Assembly (NCBI RefSeq): GCF_001039355.2
Contig: NW_019773559.1
Location: forward strand, 402,438-466,437
DNA: 64,000 nucleotides
DNA from: Lingula anatina
Lineage: Eukaryota; Brachiopoda; Lingulata; Lingulida; Lingulidae
Direction: 5' to 3'
Shown: positions 1 through 13,708 of the stretch, in pieces
Layout of the letters: every line of letters starts with the position of its first letter
How positions within the stretch are numbered: the stretch's first letter is position 1
Position numbers and translations under genes: made by a program
The notes under the pieces: model-generated
Told to the model about the DNA's origin: nothing
Seen by the model: the letters and a program-made list of their open reading frames with translations, nothing else
The model's database searches: none

Positions 1-700
1 TGTGCTTAAAAGCAAAATCAACACCAATTTTAATTATGCAGAGTCAACTGGTAACACAGATGTTAGGAATATGTAACCAGCATACGGCTTCAGGCCCATG
101 AGAGTTCAAATTCACAGACTGAAAGGTGCCACATTGAGAAAAATGAAAATTTCACAAAAAAATTCTATAAATTCAAGAAAAAAATCAAATCAAGGTAGTT
201 TTCCAGTTTGAGCTGTATGTCAATCTTAAGAATCATTCTTGTAAGTTACAAATAAAAAGTAAAACAGTTTTCTTTTCATAGCATTTGTGGATGCACTGCA
301 CAAAATACTTTTTTGCAATTTTAATGCGATATTGCTTTAAAATGAAATTGTAACTTCCATACAGCTCCATGCCTATGGGAGTTCTAACATTACCATTGAA
401 GTGCCAATATGTGAAAAATGAACATTTCAATAAAAAGTTCATAACTTCAAGAAAAATAATTGAATCAGGCTGGTTTTCGAACTTGACCTATATTTTTGAT
501 CACTTTTAAGTTTGAAGACAACAGATCAAACTGGTTACCACTTAATGTGTTATCTGTATTGCATATATGCTGGACAACCAAAAAAAAAATGTTTTGGAAT
601 TCAACCTGTACTTAATGAATATTCATCAGTTCTTTAAGTTTGAAGACAATAGGTGAAACGGTTTTCCACTTATCATGTTATCTATAAAAGTGCATGGCGG
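1..700. repeat. Degenerate tandem repeat, period about 277 bp
   Basis: A block starting at 82 (CATACGGCTTCAGGCCCATG) recurs in diverged form at 359 (CATACAGCTCCATGCCTATG). The similarity continues through AAATTCAAGAAAAA-type and AGTTTTCCAGTTTGAGC-type segments. The tail, AAGTTTGAAGACAA followed by an ACTTA..TGTTATCT segment, occurs at about 509 and again at about 636. The left border may be outside the window. The repeat lies in a GXYLT intron. No family recognised. Confidence 0.6.
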
Positions 701-833
701 CAGTGGCTACGGCAGCAATAACAGACACAAGTGATGGCTATAAGAACAGACGCATCTGTGTCTGTAAATTTAAAAAATGTATACGTAAGAAATTGCAGAA
801 ATGCAAATGAAATGTGTAAAAATAACAACCTAC
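1..833 (-). other. GXYLT intron 4 (partial), no exon seen
   Basis: The donor GTAGGTTG follows exon 4 on the minus strand. I found no continuation of the glycosyltransferase domain in the remaining bases, so the next exon is beyond the left edge. Most of positions 1-700 is a degenerate tandem repeat, listed separately. Confidence 0.7.
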
Positions 834-3262
834 CCAGAGGTCCATAGTATGGATGCATAGCAAATCTATTGTACCAGCCTGCTGCTCCATCCATGTGTTC
901 AGGTGCAAGGGCTGCTATATGGCTGGAGTTAAACTCTTTGAAAAAGCTCCAGATGTCATCAAAAGGGCGCATGAATAAAATGTCTGTGTCCACATACAGC
1001 AAAGAATCAACGTCTTTCATGACATACTGAAAACAATTTATTTTGTGGTTTCAGTTGAAGGTTTCAAGTTATTTTCAAACATAGATTACATATATTTAAA
1101 AAAATAGCAAATATGTCCATAAAATGTCATTAGATTTGACTCGGTGTGTTTCCACACATGAAACAAACTGTACTCTGCTTAACATACTTCTATGCCTAAA
1201 ATGTCAATGCTGCGGCAGTTCTGAATGTTTTTACTAGAATAAATTTTTGTGAGCTGCAACCTTACTGGTAAAAATAACCTCTGAGTGGCACAAGGTTTGA
1301 ATACTTTCTTCCATTCTTCAACATTGTAATTTTCTGGATATGTGATAGGGTAAAGCTGGTAAGTAAATGTGCCCTGTGAGGCTGCTAGCCACTTGTCCAA
1401 CTGTAAAGAAAAAAAAAATCTGTGAACATAAATTTGTACACCTATAAAATCTGCATCTAAAATCATTATTATGTACACTGGTGAAGGTGGTGATTAAAAG
1501 TCTCCTGCCTAGAGGAATGAGGTACTGGTCTAATATGAATATTCTCACATTTATTTTACTGATAAAGCTGATCCTGCATGAGTGGTGGAGTTCCTCCTAT
1601 TCTTTGTTTTGGCATTTTTTAACCTTTACTCACTGCCCTGAAAAGGCTTACAAAAAAAAAAAATCCACCAAAGGGATGCGACATGTGCCCTATGATAAGC
1701 CACCCTATGATAAATCACTTCGATGCTCATACCAGCATACTACATACAGGTACATTCAGGGGCAGATCCAGAGATATTTTCTGACAGTCTTCTAAATTAT
1801 CATTGTTGATCCATCTTCCATTTTTGACCGTCTTCCGACAGAAAACATTAGATGGCTGACAATGTAAACTTGAAAATCTGACTGTCTTCCAGAAGACCCA
1901 GAAGACGGCCTAAATCCGCCCCTGACATTTACACAAGATATATACTGGTACTTAATTTTGTACATACTGGTAAACATAGCATTACCTGTTGTTTGAAACC
2001 TAGATGAAGATCATATTCTGCAAATATGTGGACCTTAATCACATCTCTAGAGAGAATAAGAGCAGATTTGATCATGACTAGTGTCTCCTCAAGTCTATCC
2101 CCACAGGCCACTACTGCAAGGTGCATGCTTGGTACATCAGGTGCTTGAGGGTTTCTAAATAATTAAAACAATACTTTATTACACACCTGTAAATCACCTT
2201 TAATTTTGTTTGAAACTGTAATGCTTTTATGCATCTGTAATGTGCTATGCTTAAAATTATGATTAAAAAGTTAAATACAAAATAAAATAAAAATGCTGAG
2301 AAATTTAAAGACTTACAGCTTCAGAAACTGATGAGCACCAAAGAAATTAATTTGCTTAAATCATGGCATGAAAGTGTTATGTTCACAAGTGTGCTTAAGA
2401 ACTTAACGTAGACATCATGCATGCAAGAGACTTAACTGTATACGGATAAGTCTGAAGCAAAATTGTGGTAATGTTTCTATTGCTTTTGATTGTTTATGAT
2501 TATTTATACTTATTACCAAAACAGGCTGTCGAACCAAAATTAAAATAAAAAAGAAAACAAACAGTATTCCCATGTTGACCAGGTACTGTACTTTAGCTTG
2601 GTTAGAAAAAATAATCATATACTTGTATTTTGCCACATTTTGAAATAATTAATGACATGATGGTATGACCCAAAACCTGCAGCAGCATCAATCATCTATC
2701 TGGTATTTAAGCATTTGTGTGTAGGATTATTTTCACATCAGGGGAGGCTTAAAACGACATGGCAATAATTACACCTGCTAAAAGTTGCAACATTTGAACA
2801 TTTTCTCAGGGGACTTACTTTTCATGCGTTGTCTAACTTTAATGTATTTAACGTTGACTTCTTTCATCATTATAAATCAAACAGTCACAAACACTCCCTT
2901 GGACTTTCATCGGATTTCATTTCGCCAATTATATGAAAATTCAGAACAAATTTAGGGGGAAAAATCATCCCTGGACAAACTAAATGTTACTAGTACCGAA
3001 AACTAGAAAACTATTACTAGAAAATTATCAGTTACACTTTTTAAATATATCCAGTGAGAACTGACGTGCCAACGCATGCATACCCAGCAATATCATCTTC
3101 CTGGGCAGACTCTTGCGTCGCATTTATTTCGACTACTTCATCTTCTTCTCCAGACAGGAAATCGGTGACTCCTTCCTCACTTTCCTTTATCTGATGATGG
3201 AAATATACATAATAAACGACGACAGATACAGACAGTACCAGAATGCTAATCTTAAAGAACAT
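834..3262 (-). CDS. GXYLT: Glucoside xylosyltransferase (GXYLT1/2 type), 5' part, four exons
   Basis: Type II Golgi/ER glycosyltransferase family that adds the first alpha-1,3-xylose to O-glucose on EGF repeats of Notch. Coding exons, read on the minus strand, are 3262-3084, 2154-1986, 1400-1266 and 1026-834. All junctions have GT..AG borders and the frame is continuous, giving residues 1-225 plus one base. Exon 1 has a short cytosolic start and one hydrophobic anchor (about residues 4-22), followed by an acidic stem. Exon 2 opens the catalytic domain ([11 protein letters not shown]). Exon 3 ends in [10 protein letters not shown]. Exon 4 carries the DTD metal/nucleotide-sugar motif (YVDTDILF, about residues 172-179) and the family block APEH..GWYNRFA.HPYYG. 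The remaining catalytic exons are not in the window. A hAT-like MITE lies in intron 2 and a tandem repeat in intron 4. I cannot separate GXYLT1 from GXYLT2; one invertebrate pro-orthologue is likely. Confidence 0.9.
1757..1924 (+). mobile_element. hAT-like MITE, copy 1 (168 bp)
   Basis: The ends are inverted: CAGGGGCAGATCCAGAG at the left and CTAAATCCGCCCCTG at the right. The interior is built of GTCTTC/GAAGAC motifs and has no coding capacity. It is flanked by ACATT on both sides (1752-1756 and 1925-1929), a possible target duplication. CAGGGGCGGA termini are typical of hAT-derived MITEs, but hAT elements usually make 8 bp duplications, so the superfamily call is tentative. A second copy in opposite orientation lies at 29791-29959. 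This copy is in GXYLT intron 2. Confidence 0.75.
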
Positions 3263-4104
3263 TTTTTAACCAGCACAACTTAAAACTGTGCATTCTGTAG
3301 CAGCAGTCCGTCAGGCCACGTTTATTTACTGAGGTCTCCAGTGCCAAAATGGGAGGGCATAATGCACCGATTTGCAAAAGGCCTCAAAAACCACGAAGAG
3401 CCAACCCTAGACAACTCGAAACCTGTTTTGTTTCTGTTCTGTAAAATTTGCAACATATACCCCTTTTTGAAACTTTTTGTTGCCGAACTTTTTATGTACA
3501 CAATTGTGTCTTTGTGTTTGCTTAAAGTGCAATGAGCATTTCTTATGGTGAACACATTTGGGTTGGGGTTAAATCATCGTCAATTTATTTGTTCAATTCA
3601 TTCTGGACGCCAAATTAACATCTGGCTATCACCTTGATCGGTAAATGAATATAAAAGCCACACTTACTTAAGAATACCATACTTATTAGTCTACCATGAT
3701 GCATTAATGAAAAAAACCTTAATCGGTTGAGTAGTTTGAGTACCAGAAACCAGAAAGACTTATGGCTAACCTCCTCCTCATCCCACGGGACAAATAGTGG
3801 TCTTAACTTTCAGCAGATAACCTTCCTATATATAGGCCTACCTATGTATTTGTACATTTTCGCCAGTAGTTTACATCCTGGTGCATAAAATAATAATTAA
3901 TAATAACATCGGTGAATATAGGCGGCCTTGGCGGTACATTGACCTGAGTACAAGTAATTAAGCTGTTTTCTTTGTCTGTAAAATAAATGAAAGGTCATGG
4001 GCCCTCTATAGATACCCTTGTACCTGTATACATGTACTTCCGTGAGAAAACGCATCGAGTATGGTTGTTAATTCAAGAAATTGATTTATTTTCTTCTTCA
4101 TTCT

Positions 4105-4125
4105 CCCCCCCCCCCCCCCCCCCCC
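4105..4125 (+). repeat. Poly-C tract (21 C)
   Basis: Uninterrupted run of cytosines after TTCT. Homopolymer C runs of this length are uncommon in AT-rich DNA, can form G-quadruplex on the minus strand and are prone to length error in sequencing. Confidence 0.95.
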
Positions 4126-4597
4126 AAACATTGCTCATTAAACCTACTTTGCTACATCTATATGAATCCCAGTGGGGAGAACACGTCACATTCTACCAAA
4201 GAAAACGCCACGGGAACATAAATTGCTGATTTTAAAATATCCCATTTCGCGTTTTCCCTGCTTTACAAGATTGCTTCTGCCAATAGTCACGGTAAAATTA
4301 TATATTAAAAAAAAAACACCAACAGTTTTTAACTTAGCGTACGTGTTTGTACATGCCCCACCTTCCTACAAACCAAACTTTCCCAAGGCAAGCTGATGCC
4401 AAACATATATATAGGCCTATACGCAGCGCTGTAAAACACGCGAAATACCATTACAGGCAAACCTGTACAGAAACACAGTTTTCCCAATTTTCCTTTGTAT
4501 CAATTTAATTTTTGATCCCTTATTATCTTGGTTACGTCAGTGTTATTGACTACGTGTACTGGCATTCTTTTTGAGGGCCAATTGCTTACACTCAATA

Positions 4598-4624
4598 TAT
4601 ATAGTTCTTCGGAAGAACTATATA
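4598..4624. repeat. 27 bp perfect palindrome
   Basis: Arms TATATAGTTCTTC and GAAGAACTATATA are separated by a single G. The function is unknown; it could be a cruciform-forming site or the core of a degenerate element. Confidence 0.85.
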
Positions 4625-7600
4625 GCTGTATGTCATGACGGCAGCGATAAAAAGAAGAAGTCTGTAAAGGAAAAAGAAAAATAGGGAGTCTTGTTTTTTA
4701 TTCTCTCTCTCATTTGTTTCGCGTTTTCGTACATGTACTGCTACATGTATATCTGAACAGCTGAACATATAGAAACGAGGTGAAGTAAGATTTAAACCGG
4801 TAACCTTTAGCAGGGCCATTATAGTTGTTGACCTTACGACATGAGGGACGGTTTGTTGTCGTTTTAATTCTGGTCGATTAACCCCAGAACACAAAAAGGC
4901 GGAATAAATCGTATGAGAATGTATGACGACATTTAGTCATGAAAAACTTTATGTGTTTTTACTATTAGCGCTCTCAATGAACGCACCGCGTAATCTAATA
5001 CCTTAACGTTCCCATATGAAACCCGAGGTCCACGCGGTAAACAGAAGTTAATCTGTGAACGCATGAGTCTATCGTGTTGACTCGGAAGCCTAATTTCATC
5101 GTCAGGGCGACATTTATCCCCCTGTGACATACGATACAGGACCTAGATAGCCTAGGCTACGTGTTTAATCTTTACTTCAATACGGGTATAATCTTTCAGC
5201 CGGAGATGAAATATTACACTAATATTTAACCAATACGACCGCCATGGTTACACAGACGCCTCTTAAGCTGTCATTTCTTTGGATAATCGTGGTCGCAGGA
5301 AGGGGGCAAAAATGGATCTAACACCGGCAAAAGAATGAAATACGCTACGCACACAAACATCGCTTATTGTGTTCTATAACATATAATTGGATTTAAGCTT
5401 TGTCAGCGTTTGGATTTTCAGTCCTGGTTATCCCACGGTGTCAGCAACCATGCACTTGTACATGTATCATCGGCAATTTCCATCATTACACGAGCAAAGG
5501 TAATATGATAATATTTCTTTTCATATTAGGTCTTAAGTAAGACCAGAGAGAGGGAAGCACTGGTATATTTCTCTTGAATGCCACTTAGTTCTCATTTCTT
5601 TAAAATTTTAATTTAAAACCTTAAGAGATAGCTCCATTTTATGTACTTGGCAGGCTGAAAACTTTGAGTTCCCTTAAAAACACTCTAGGGGGTAAATGTA
5701 CATGGGCTTGGAATGATGAACCTGGTATTTTGATTTATTTCTCTCTCAACAAGCTACAACCTTTGAATGGTATAAACTCACGGTCCATCGAATAGACTGG
5801 GTGTGATGTAGCAGCGTAAATAATTTACACTTGCATGCTAAATTGTTTTGATGTTGCTATGCTCTACTTTTTATAACACAAGAACTCCGTGCATGCAGTA
5901 GTTTATGCTCACAGTGACAAACTACGAGCAAATATCAGCAAATTAACACATTACTGCCAACAGAAGTTAGAGACGAAGTTATTGTACAATTTATAGGCGG
6001 CATAAATATTGACATAAAACATTGATTAGCTTAGTCTTAAGAATAGTGTCATTGTGGTAACTGGATTGATGCGTAAAACGTGATTTGTGAAGTGAATTGT
6101 TTCCTATGCTCTCAGGAACAGCGTTATCGAGCGTGTCTGGCATTTACATTTCGATACTCGACAAACCTATTCTTTTAATTTTGTCCTACTATAGTATTTA
6201 ATGCCCTGTGTATGACTTCATGGCCCAGTAGCTGTTCATAGTTATTAGTACTTTCTCAAGCTCTTTTTATGACAGTCTATTAATTTTTAGTCTAAGTTCA
6301 AACCAGTTTTACTCTTTTGGTCATTTCCAGACAGTTTCCTGCCATGAGCCGTGTTCTCATCGTCAGGCTCAATATAATACGTCTTATCAGGCTCCTTAGA
6401 TAAAGTGGAGCGCAAATAAAACAGATATGATATATCAAATAAGTGCCATTCACAAACATGTAAATTTAGCTTCAATTTTTTGTTGTTAGTTTGAGACAAT
6501 TTTTTATTGTTTCTTCCACATTTTCTGGTATTAAAAAAAAACACTTTTAAGATCAGAAATTTAAAGAAGTTGCAAAAGATAACTGTAGAGAACATTTGAT
6601 TAAAACAACCAAAGCCCATAACCCGAAAGAAAAAAAAACTAACTCGTTATTCTAAATAATTTCATATGAAGATTTCATTTTTCCTGGGAACGTTGTTCTT
6701 CATTACAAAAGAAACAATCATTGATTAGTCTTTCTCCTTAGCGACAGAGGAAAGACGGACCTGCTAACTTTCATCTGTAAATGGCGTTATCCTGGATACG
6801 GCGAATGTCTAGTTCAATATGCCTTTATCATAAGACCTACTCGTTGTTTTTACGCTTTCTTTTGTCTGGAAAAAATGAATGGGATATCGATCGTCATTAA
6901 GTGGACATCATCGACCGTTCATAAGAAATGACTGCGAAAGAACTGAAAAAGAACTCTTTTCACGAAATTCCCTTTAAGCCATCTCTCTGAACAATACTGT
7001 CGCATTTGTGAAACAAATGTGTCTTATTCAGATAAACTCCTTCAATTCGTAAATTTCAGTTCTGTAAAAGATCACGCGGCACGAGACCAGTTTTCAATTA
7101 TCCCAAATACTGAACGGAGGTGCTGACAATTACATGTACCTCTAGAATGAAAAACACGGAATAATTTTAACATCTGTCCGTGGAAAAGGAAGAAGACATT
7201 TTAGTGTAGGCTGGACTAGAAGGGTTTCCTCGTTCAACGGTCAGTGTATGGACCAGCGATTCATTTGATGTGTTTAATTCGAATTTTCGAAATCACATTT
7301 CAATACTTCAAAGTCATTGTCAACACAAATACATCGCAGTTTACAAACATGATTTCAAGAGAATGCATTAGCGGTCATTAGGTGTCAACAATGTCCATAA
7401 TATAGATTATGCGTTTGTTATGATATAACTGAATGTTGTGGCACTAAGGATTTTAATGTCCAAATTACAACATCTGTCGGGTATCTACAAGAATGTGCAT
7501 TATTTGTGTACTCATTGAAAGTAGCGATGGATATTTATATTTCATGACGTCCTTTTATTATCTTTTTTCCACATTTTTCTGGGACCTCATTTAACGTCTT

Positions 7601-7740
7601 TCTATCAATGATATGACAGGACTGATGGAGACAGTAAACGTCCTATCTTGTTGCGTGAAGATAACTGGTCATTTTCATGTACATTATCTCTTGTGTACAA
7701 AACATTTTGTCCAGTGTACGGGTCTAAGTGCATGGTGAAC

Positions 7741-7763
7741 ACACGCGCGCGCGCGAGCGCGCA
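7741..7763. repeat. Alternating CG/CA tract (Z-DNA-prone)
   Basis: ACACGCGCGCGCGCG followed by AGCGCGCA forms an almost unbroken purine-pyrimidine alternation with a high local CpG count in otherwise AT-rich DNA. Confidence 0.8.
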
Positions 7764-8380
7764 TTTCATTTCGATTTAAGGAAAATCTGTATGACAACTG
7801 TTAAGGTCGTGGTCTGTCAGAAGAAAATCCGAGAAGAGACCATCGTTATGACCTACCTAACAACTGACCGCCTATAAGGTATAAACGCTCTTCTGTACCA
7901 GTATGTTCGTATCAAATACACAACGACACTGGAACGACAACAGTTGATTAACGTTGGCTTTATACGATCAAATTATACAAATATATACACATCGCATCCA
8001 AAACTTTAATCGCGTTCTTGTTGCAAATGTAACCAGCCTTCTCGGGTTAAGAACTAATATTTTCTGAAAGGCTTTAGGTGCCACGCATTTCGATCAATCA
8101 TAATCTGACGTTATGACAAACAGAAACGATTTCAGTAAATTGAGAAGAAGTGTCTCGGCTGGAAAAAATGCACAGTCATGCACAATTGGTCTTTTATATG
8201 GGGATTAGGTAAAGGAGTGTCATCTCAAATAACGTTTATGTTTGCACAATAGGGGGACTTATCTTGTCGAATAACTGCATTATAAACACACGTGAATAGC
8301 ACCACAAGAGCTATTTGATCCGTTTTGCTCTAATTCGTTAGATACGTACATACTAGTGTTGTTTTCTTTCTTTTTTCCAG

Positions 8381-11300
8381 AGCTTTGCCATAATAGCCAT
8401 TATGAGCTGCCGTCCTACATTCCTTTCACAACATACGCTGGATAGAAAAGAATCGTAACATTCTGTAAAACATTATGCATATGACGATGGGTGACTCTCC
8501 TTTGAATCGATCCTATGGAAAAACATCGACCACCCTCTCACAGAATTTAACGAGGGGGGATACTGGCATATCGCAGAAAAAGGCATTTAATGAAGACCCA
8601 CTGGAAAGCCGTCATCATGTGTATTCTAAGATTCATTCTGGAGCCGTGGGCAGTCGCACAACTACCTTATTCCTCAGTCGTGCCACCACTAAGATCTCCA
8701 ACAAAGAAAGAAAAACTTCCCAGTCATACAGCGATAGAAAACTGGAAAAATCTTTCAATAGAGCAGGTCATGACTGGAACGACAATGAGCCGCATAGTGA
8801 GGATAAATTTGAGTCTGAATTGGAAAGACTAGTTTCACAACAGTCTATTGAACTGTCTTCTACCAGTTGCCAAAAAGATCCAAAAGATCCAAGCGAGACG
8901 CAGAAAGAAGAATCATGTCACACATTGGCGCTAAGTAATCAGGATCTATCAATTAGTGAAAATGCGAGTGTACCCACTCTAGCTCGAGAATTTACGCGCA
9001 TGCTTACATTTGCGGACACCACTCTTGATATTTCGGATATAAAAGGTATCTTATCATATGAAAATAATATAAATGCTGTCCAACTGCAACAAAATATATA
9101 ACATCAACAGAATGCCGTTAAGGATAGCAAAATTCTCAAAGGTCATTTTTATTATTGCTACACTCCACCGTAAGCGAAAAATGTAAAACGTATGGAGGGC
9201 TCGTCCGGGAGTTGAACCCGGGACCTCTCGCACCCTAAGCGAGAATCATACCCCTAGACCAACGAGCCAACTTGATAATACATTATCCAGTGCCGTCAAC
9301 ATTCAATGAAAATTACCATCTACCTTTTTAATATATATCATCTGACCTTTGCCGCCATCACGTCCTGTCTCCCCATAATCATATTGCAAATATAACCCTC
9401 AGCCACTGGAATACGGTTAAACAAGTCAGCTGTTGTACCCACATACTGTGTTGTATCTATTATTTAAGTTGTGCGTTAAGGGTAAAATCAGGTTTAAACG
9501 GCTGAGATACATTGAAATTCCTGGTCCTTTAGTGGATTTTTTAATGCGTATTTTAATGTCTATAAAATAGGGTGAAAAAATAACGATGACAGGTTTTCAA
9601 ATTTGGCGTCCCAAGGATATGCCTACAATTTGTGTTAGAAATTGACAATGACAGATAAGTTCCAATACATATATTTCAGGCATACAACACAATGACAAAA
9701 AACACTTAAAGGAAACCCAAGAAGAAAAACAATATACAAAAATGTACACGGAAGCATGCCAACTCCTGCGGGTGATACCAGTATCACAGGTGATTCGTAA
9801 TATGATGGGGCCCGCCATGGAACTACAGAGATACTCCCTGGGACCGAGAGGCATGAAAAGCGTGGTGATATCTCTCGTGGTAAGAAATTTGATAGAATAG
9901 AAAATTACTTCATGTACTTCTGCCGCAGTATATTTTGATTTAAAACTTGCAAAAGGTATATGAAATAAAAAGATAAATGTTATTTCTATATTTTGCGATG
10001 CTTTTTAAAAATCCATTCTCATATGGTATTGCATCGAATTGCCAATCAAGACGATTTCTCTCAAAGTTCTCAAGTAGTAAAATGATTCTGTTCTTTGTTA
10101 TTTTTTGTGCAGAATAATGTACGCGTTACCCGCTTAAATGCAGCAGAGAATGATCTAGGTGTCAAAGGTGCTGTAGCCATAGCTGAACTCATGCTTGAGA
10201 ATAACTACATCACTGAACTGGTAAGACAGATACAAAATATTCCCTCTATAGGCCTATAATTATTTTAACCTATTGTATAATATCAGCAGTTCCACAAATT
10301 GGCATTATTCAATAAAGCAAACCTTTTAAGACACAGCGCCTATTTTTGTCCATGTATGATTTATATTCATTGTAATGTTATATGTAAGGATAATGTTAAA
10401 GATTGTTTTTTTTTAATCGGTCGAGCAAGGCTTTTGAGGTGCAATGTTTACACAAACCGTAAATATTTGCGATGTTGAACATAACTGGTGCGCGATTTTC
10501 TTGATTTTCCACAAAAATTCAAATGTTCAAAAGATATGCAATATGGCATATCATAAATTAACTTTTAAATTGCTGTCGCATTACATTTTCTAGGATTAAT
10601 GAGATACGGACATATTTATGAACAGGACATTACAATTATTTTGATAAATTGATTTTAAACATGTTAATGTTGAGTGATATGTTAACATTTTCTTGCTTTA
10701 TATTATGTACTACCCAATCAAAAATTTTATTCGAACTCGTGGGTAGAAATGAGGTTGCTGAAATTACTTAATGGCTTAAAACAAACAGTGTTTGCTACTT
10801 AGAGAGGTAATAGATACACCACCTATTATTTGAACTTGCTGGGAAGCACGCCCTTTTATTGTCATTGAAAGTGGATGAAAGGTGGAGCTAGGTGTTAAAT
10901 TGAGTTTAAGCGTGCTCCTTTCATCCGTTGTAAAAGGGATATTGATTTATACTTGAATCTAATCGGAAAACTAAAAGCAACGTATAACGTCTATTTAACG
11001 ATGGTATTTTCCGCAGAGATAATTATATTATATTATATTATATTATATTATATTATATTATATTATATTATATTATATTATATTATATTATATTAAAGTA
11101 GAAATGGATAAATATGCAATTTTCACCTTTCTTTGGAAACTTTTTTCCTCTCTCATTGGTTAGAGGGCACGAAGGGTCTCTGTTCAAATCATAGTTTTTA
11201 AAAATCATGTACTTTTATCTATTTTCTTATTTATTTATCATTTATTTTTCGTTTGTCATGAAATCGAAACCATGATTTTCATACACTTTTTATCAGGTTC

Positions 11301-13677
11301 TCAGCAGTAACGATATCCGGTCAGAAGGAGCTAAGGCAATTTGTGACGCAGTCAAAAGCCATAGCAAGTTAAGGACGCTAAATCTTTCTCGTGAGTATTC
11401 ATTTCAAGCACTTTACGCAATTAACTTCGAAAATTGTGGTTTATTGAAACACTTAATTTTATTTTATCTTACCGATGGATATGTTTTATGTATTTATTTT
11501 GAAGAAACTTAAACCAAAACATTCTCCTAAAATGAATTAACAGTCTAGCTAGCAACAAACCATGTTAAATTCTTCCTTAACTGCTTAAGAAGTACGGAGT
11601 AAACTCTGCAGAGAGAGACTGCTTTACAAGTATTAAGATATTTTTGCAAAGCCCCTGACATGTCGTTTCACTGTCCATGCATGCCACTGCAAACGGTCGT
11701 TGTCTTGGTCATACGCCATATTGAAAGATGAATTGGACATTTACTTTGCCCAGGATTACTGGCCTTTGTTTAACTTATATTTAGGCTCTACACCCACGCC
11801 ACTGAAGAGGAATTTAAGATTATACTTATTATCGCTCTCCTGTCTCTGTTGATATAAAGCAACACTACTTGAGAACGCGATTGTTTAATAAGGGAGATAA
11901 GATCAAACGAGAAAAATTTATCAAATTTATCTCCGTGTGGTAATACAAGTACCGTAAATCTCATTTTGCAGATAATCAGCTTGGGGATCAAGATGCCTGC
12001 CACATTGCCGGAATTCTGCGGGTGCGTCCGTTAATTTAAATGCACAAATAGTTTAAAGAGATAGCATTTGTACGTACAAATATCATTTTTCTCTTACATG
12101 TAGAACGACTTTGGTAAAGTCATGAGCATTATTTTCACACTCTACAACTTATTATCCTTTCTTGCCATTTTTGTTATGTTCATCATACTTTCATTGCTCT
12201 TCTTGTCCTGTCCCCTCTTCATTCTTTTTCTATTTCTCCTTCTCTTTTTTATGTTAACATATTGGCAATATGGAGCAGAGGGTAAGTAATTTAATGAAAG
12301 AAGTTTTCTGATTTCTTTATTAAGTTCTTTTATTGATTTTGATGTTGCCTGATGCTCTGTTCTCCACTTTGTAGGGTAAATGTACGCTCCAAGAACTTAA
12401 CATATCAAACAATCAGTTTAGAGAACAAGGCGGCATAACAATAGGAAAGGCTATTGGTAAGCATCCCTCTTGTATTCTTCTGTTAATTGATTTTTTTAAT
12501 GCCAGTATATTATGTTTATTCACTTAAATAAATTTTACTTTATATAGGCTTAAGAACAAATTTAAATAACGCTAATGTTTATAAAAGCCCATGAAAATTT
12601 TAAACGGATGCAGGTGCAAATGTAATTTATTTCAGTGTTCAATTTCACACTACGTAAATTGGGACTTGAATCAAATGACTAGCGCACAAATATTTGCAAG
12701 ATTACTGTACGTTCTTCCCAGTTCACTGATTTGTTCATGTTTGAATAAAGCTGATGCGATTATTTTGGCACTTCTTACAGCTCTAAACGATAAGCTGCAG
12801 ACGTTGGATTTAAGTTGGAATCATTTACGAGGAAAGGGTGGTGTTGGAATATGTAGAGGATTGCAGGTATGTTTTTAAAAGATTTGGAGAGATTAAAATA
12901 CGATTAACTGCAGTATCTGCAACTCCTACCCTAACAAAGACTGCCCTGAGAGCTTTGCATATTTTCCAAATCGAAAATCAATTTATTTATTCCTAATGCA
13001 AACAACAGTGAATAGCAAAACATTACACAAATCATGTCAATCAAATGATCATTTGGACTGCCAGCGTGATTTCCCCACTTAGTTCTACTTCATCGTGAAT
13101 TCGTTGGATATCAGCTGTAATTTTACCGCTGATCTTGAAAGAGGCCTTTATTTGTTTCTGTATATTTCCGACGGATATTGAATAAGGCCCCAAGATGTGA
13201 TTTACTTTTAATATGATACGACTAACTAATAATAAGTCTAAACACGAGTACATGTATCACAAAATGACCAGAGAAATATCCCCAATAAGAATGTTGTTTA
13301 ATATGATTGGGTTATCATCCTACTTCATTGTAATTTTCAAAATGATAACTCAAAATTAATCACTATACAATTTTCCATGCCTTAGGAAAACGTAGGCCTT
13401 CGCAAGTTAAACCTCTCCTGGAATGGTCTTGGTAGGGAAGGAGGACAGTACCTTGCGCATGCGCTAGCTTCAAACAGGACATTGGAGCACCTAGATGTTG
13501 CCAACAACCGCCTGTCAACCGAAGATATGGGAGTTTTACTCAAAGGTCTACAACATAATGATTGCTTGCAAGTCTTAAAGGTAAGTCTTTTTTATTACAT
13601 TACGTTTGATACTGGTCATACGTGTACTGGTACCATTTTTTACCTTGTGCTTTTCAGTGATGGTTAATCCCTACTTT

Positions 13678-13708
<31 letters not shown>

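Larger units (their letters stand above)
3263..8380. other. Intergenic region between divergent GXYLT and LRRC74A-like genes
   Basis: No coding exon was recognised on either strand. It should contain the GXYLT promoter (immediately right of 3262) and the unseen 5' noncoding exon of the LRR gene. Landmarks are a 21-base C run at 4105-4125, a 27 bp palindrome at 4598-4624, two TAGGCCTA words (3833, 4412) and a CG-alternating tract at 7741-7763. Short reading frames here have no recognisable product. Confidence 0.6.
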
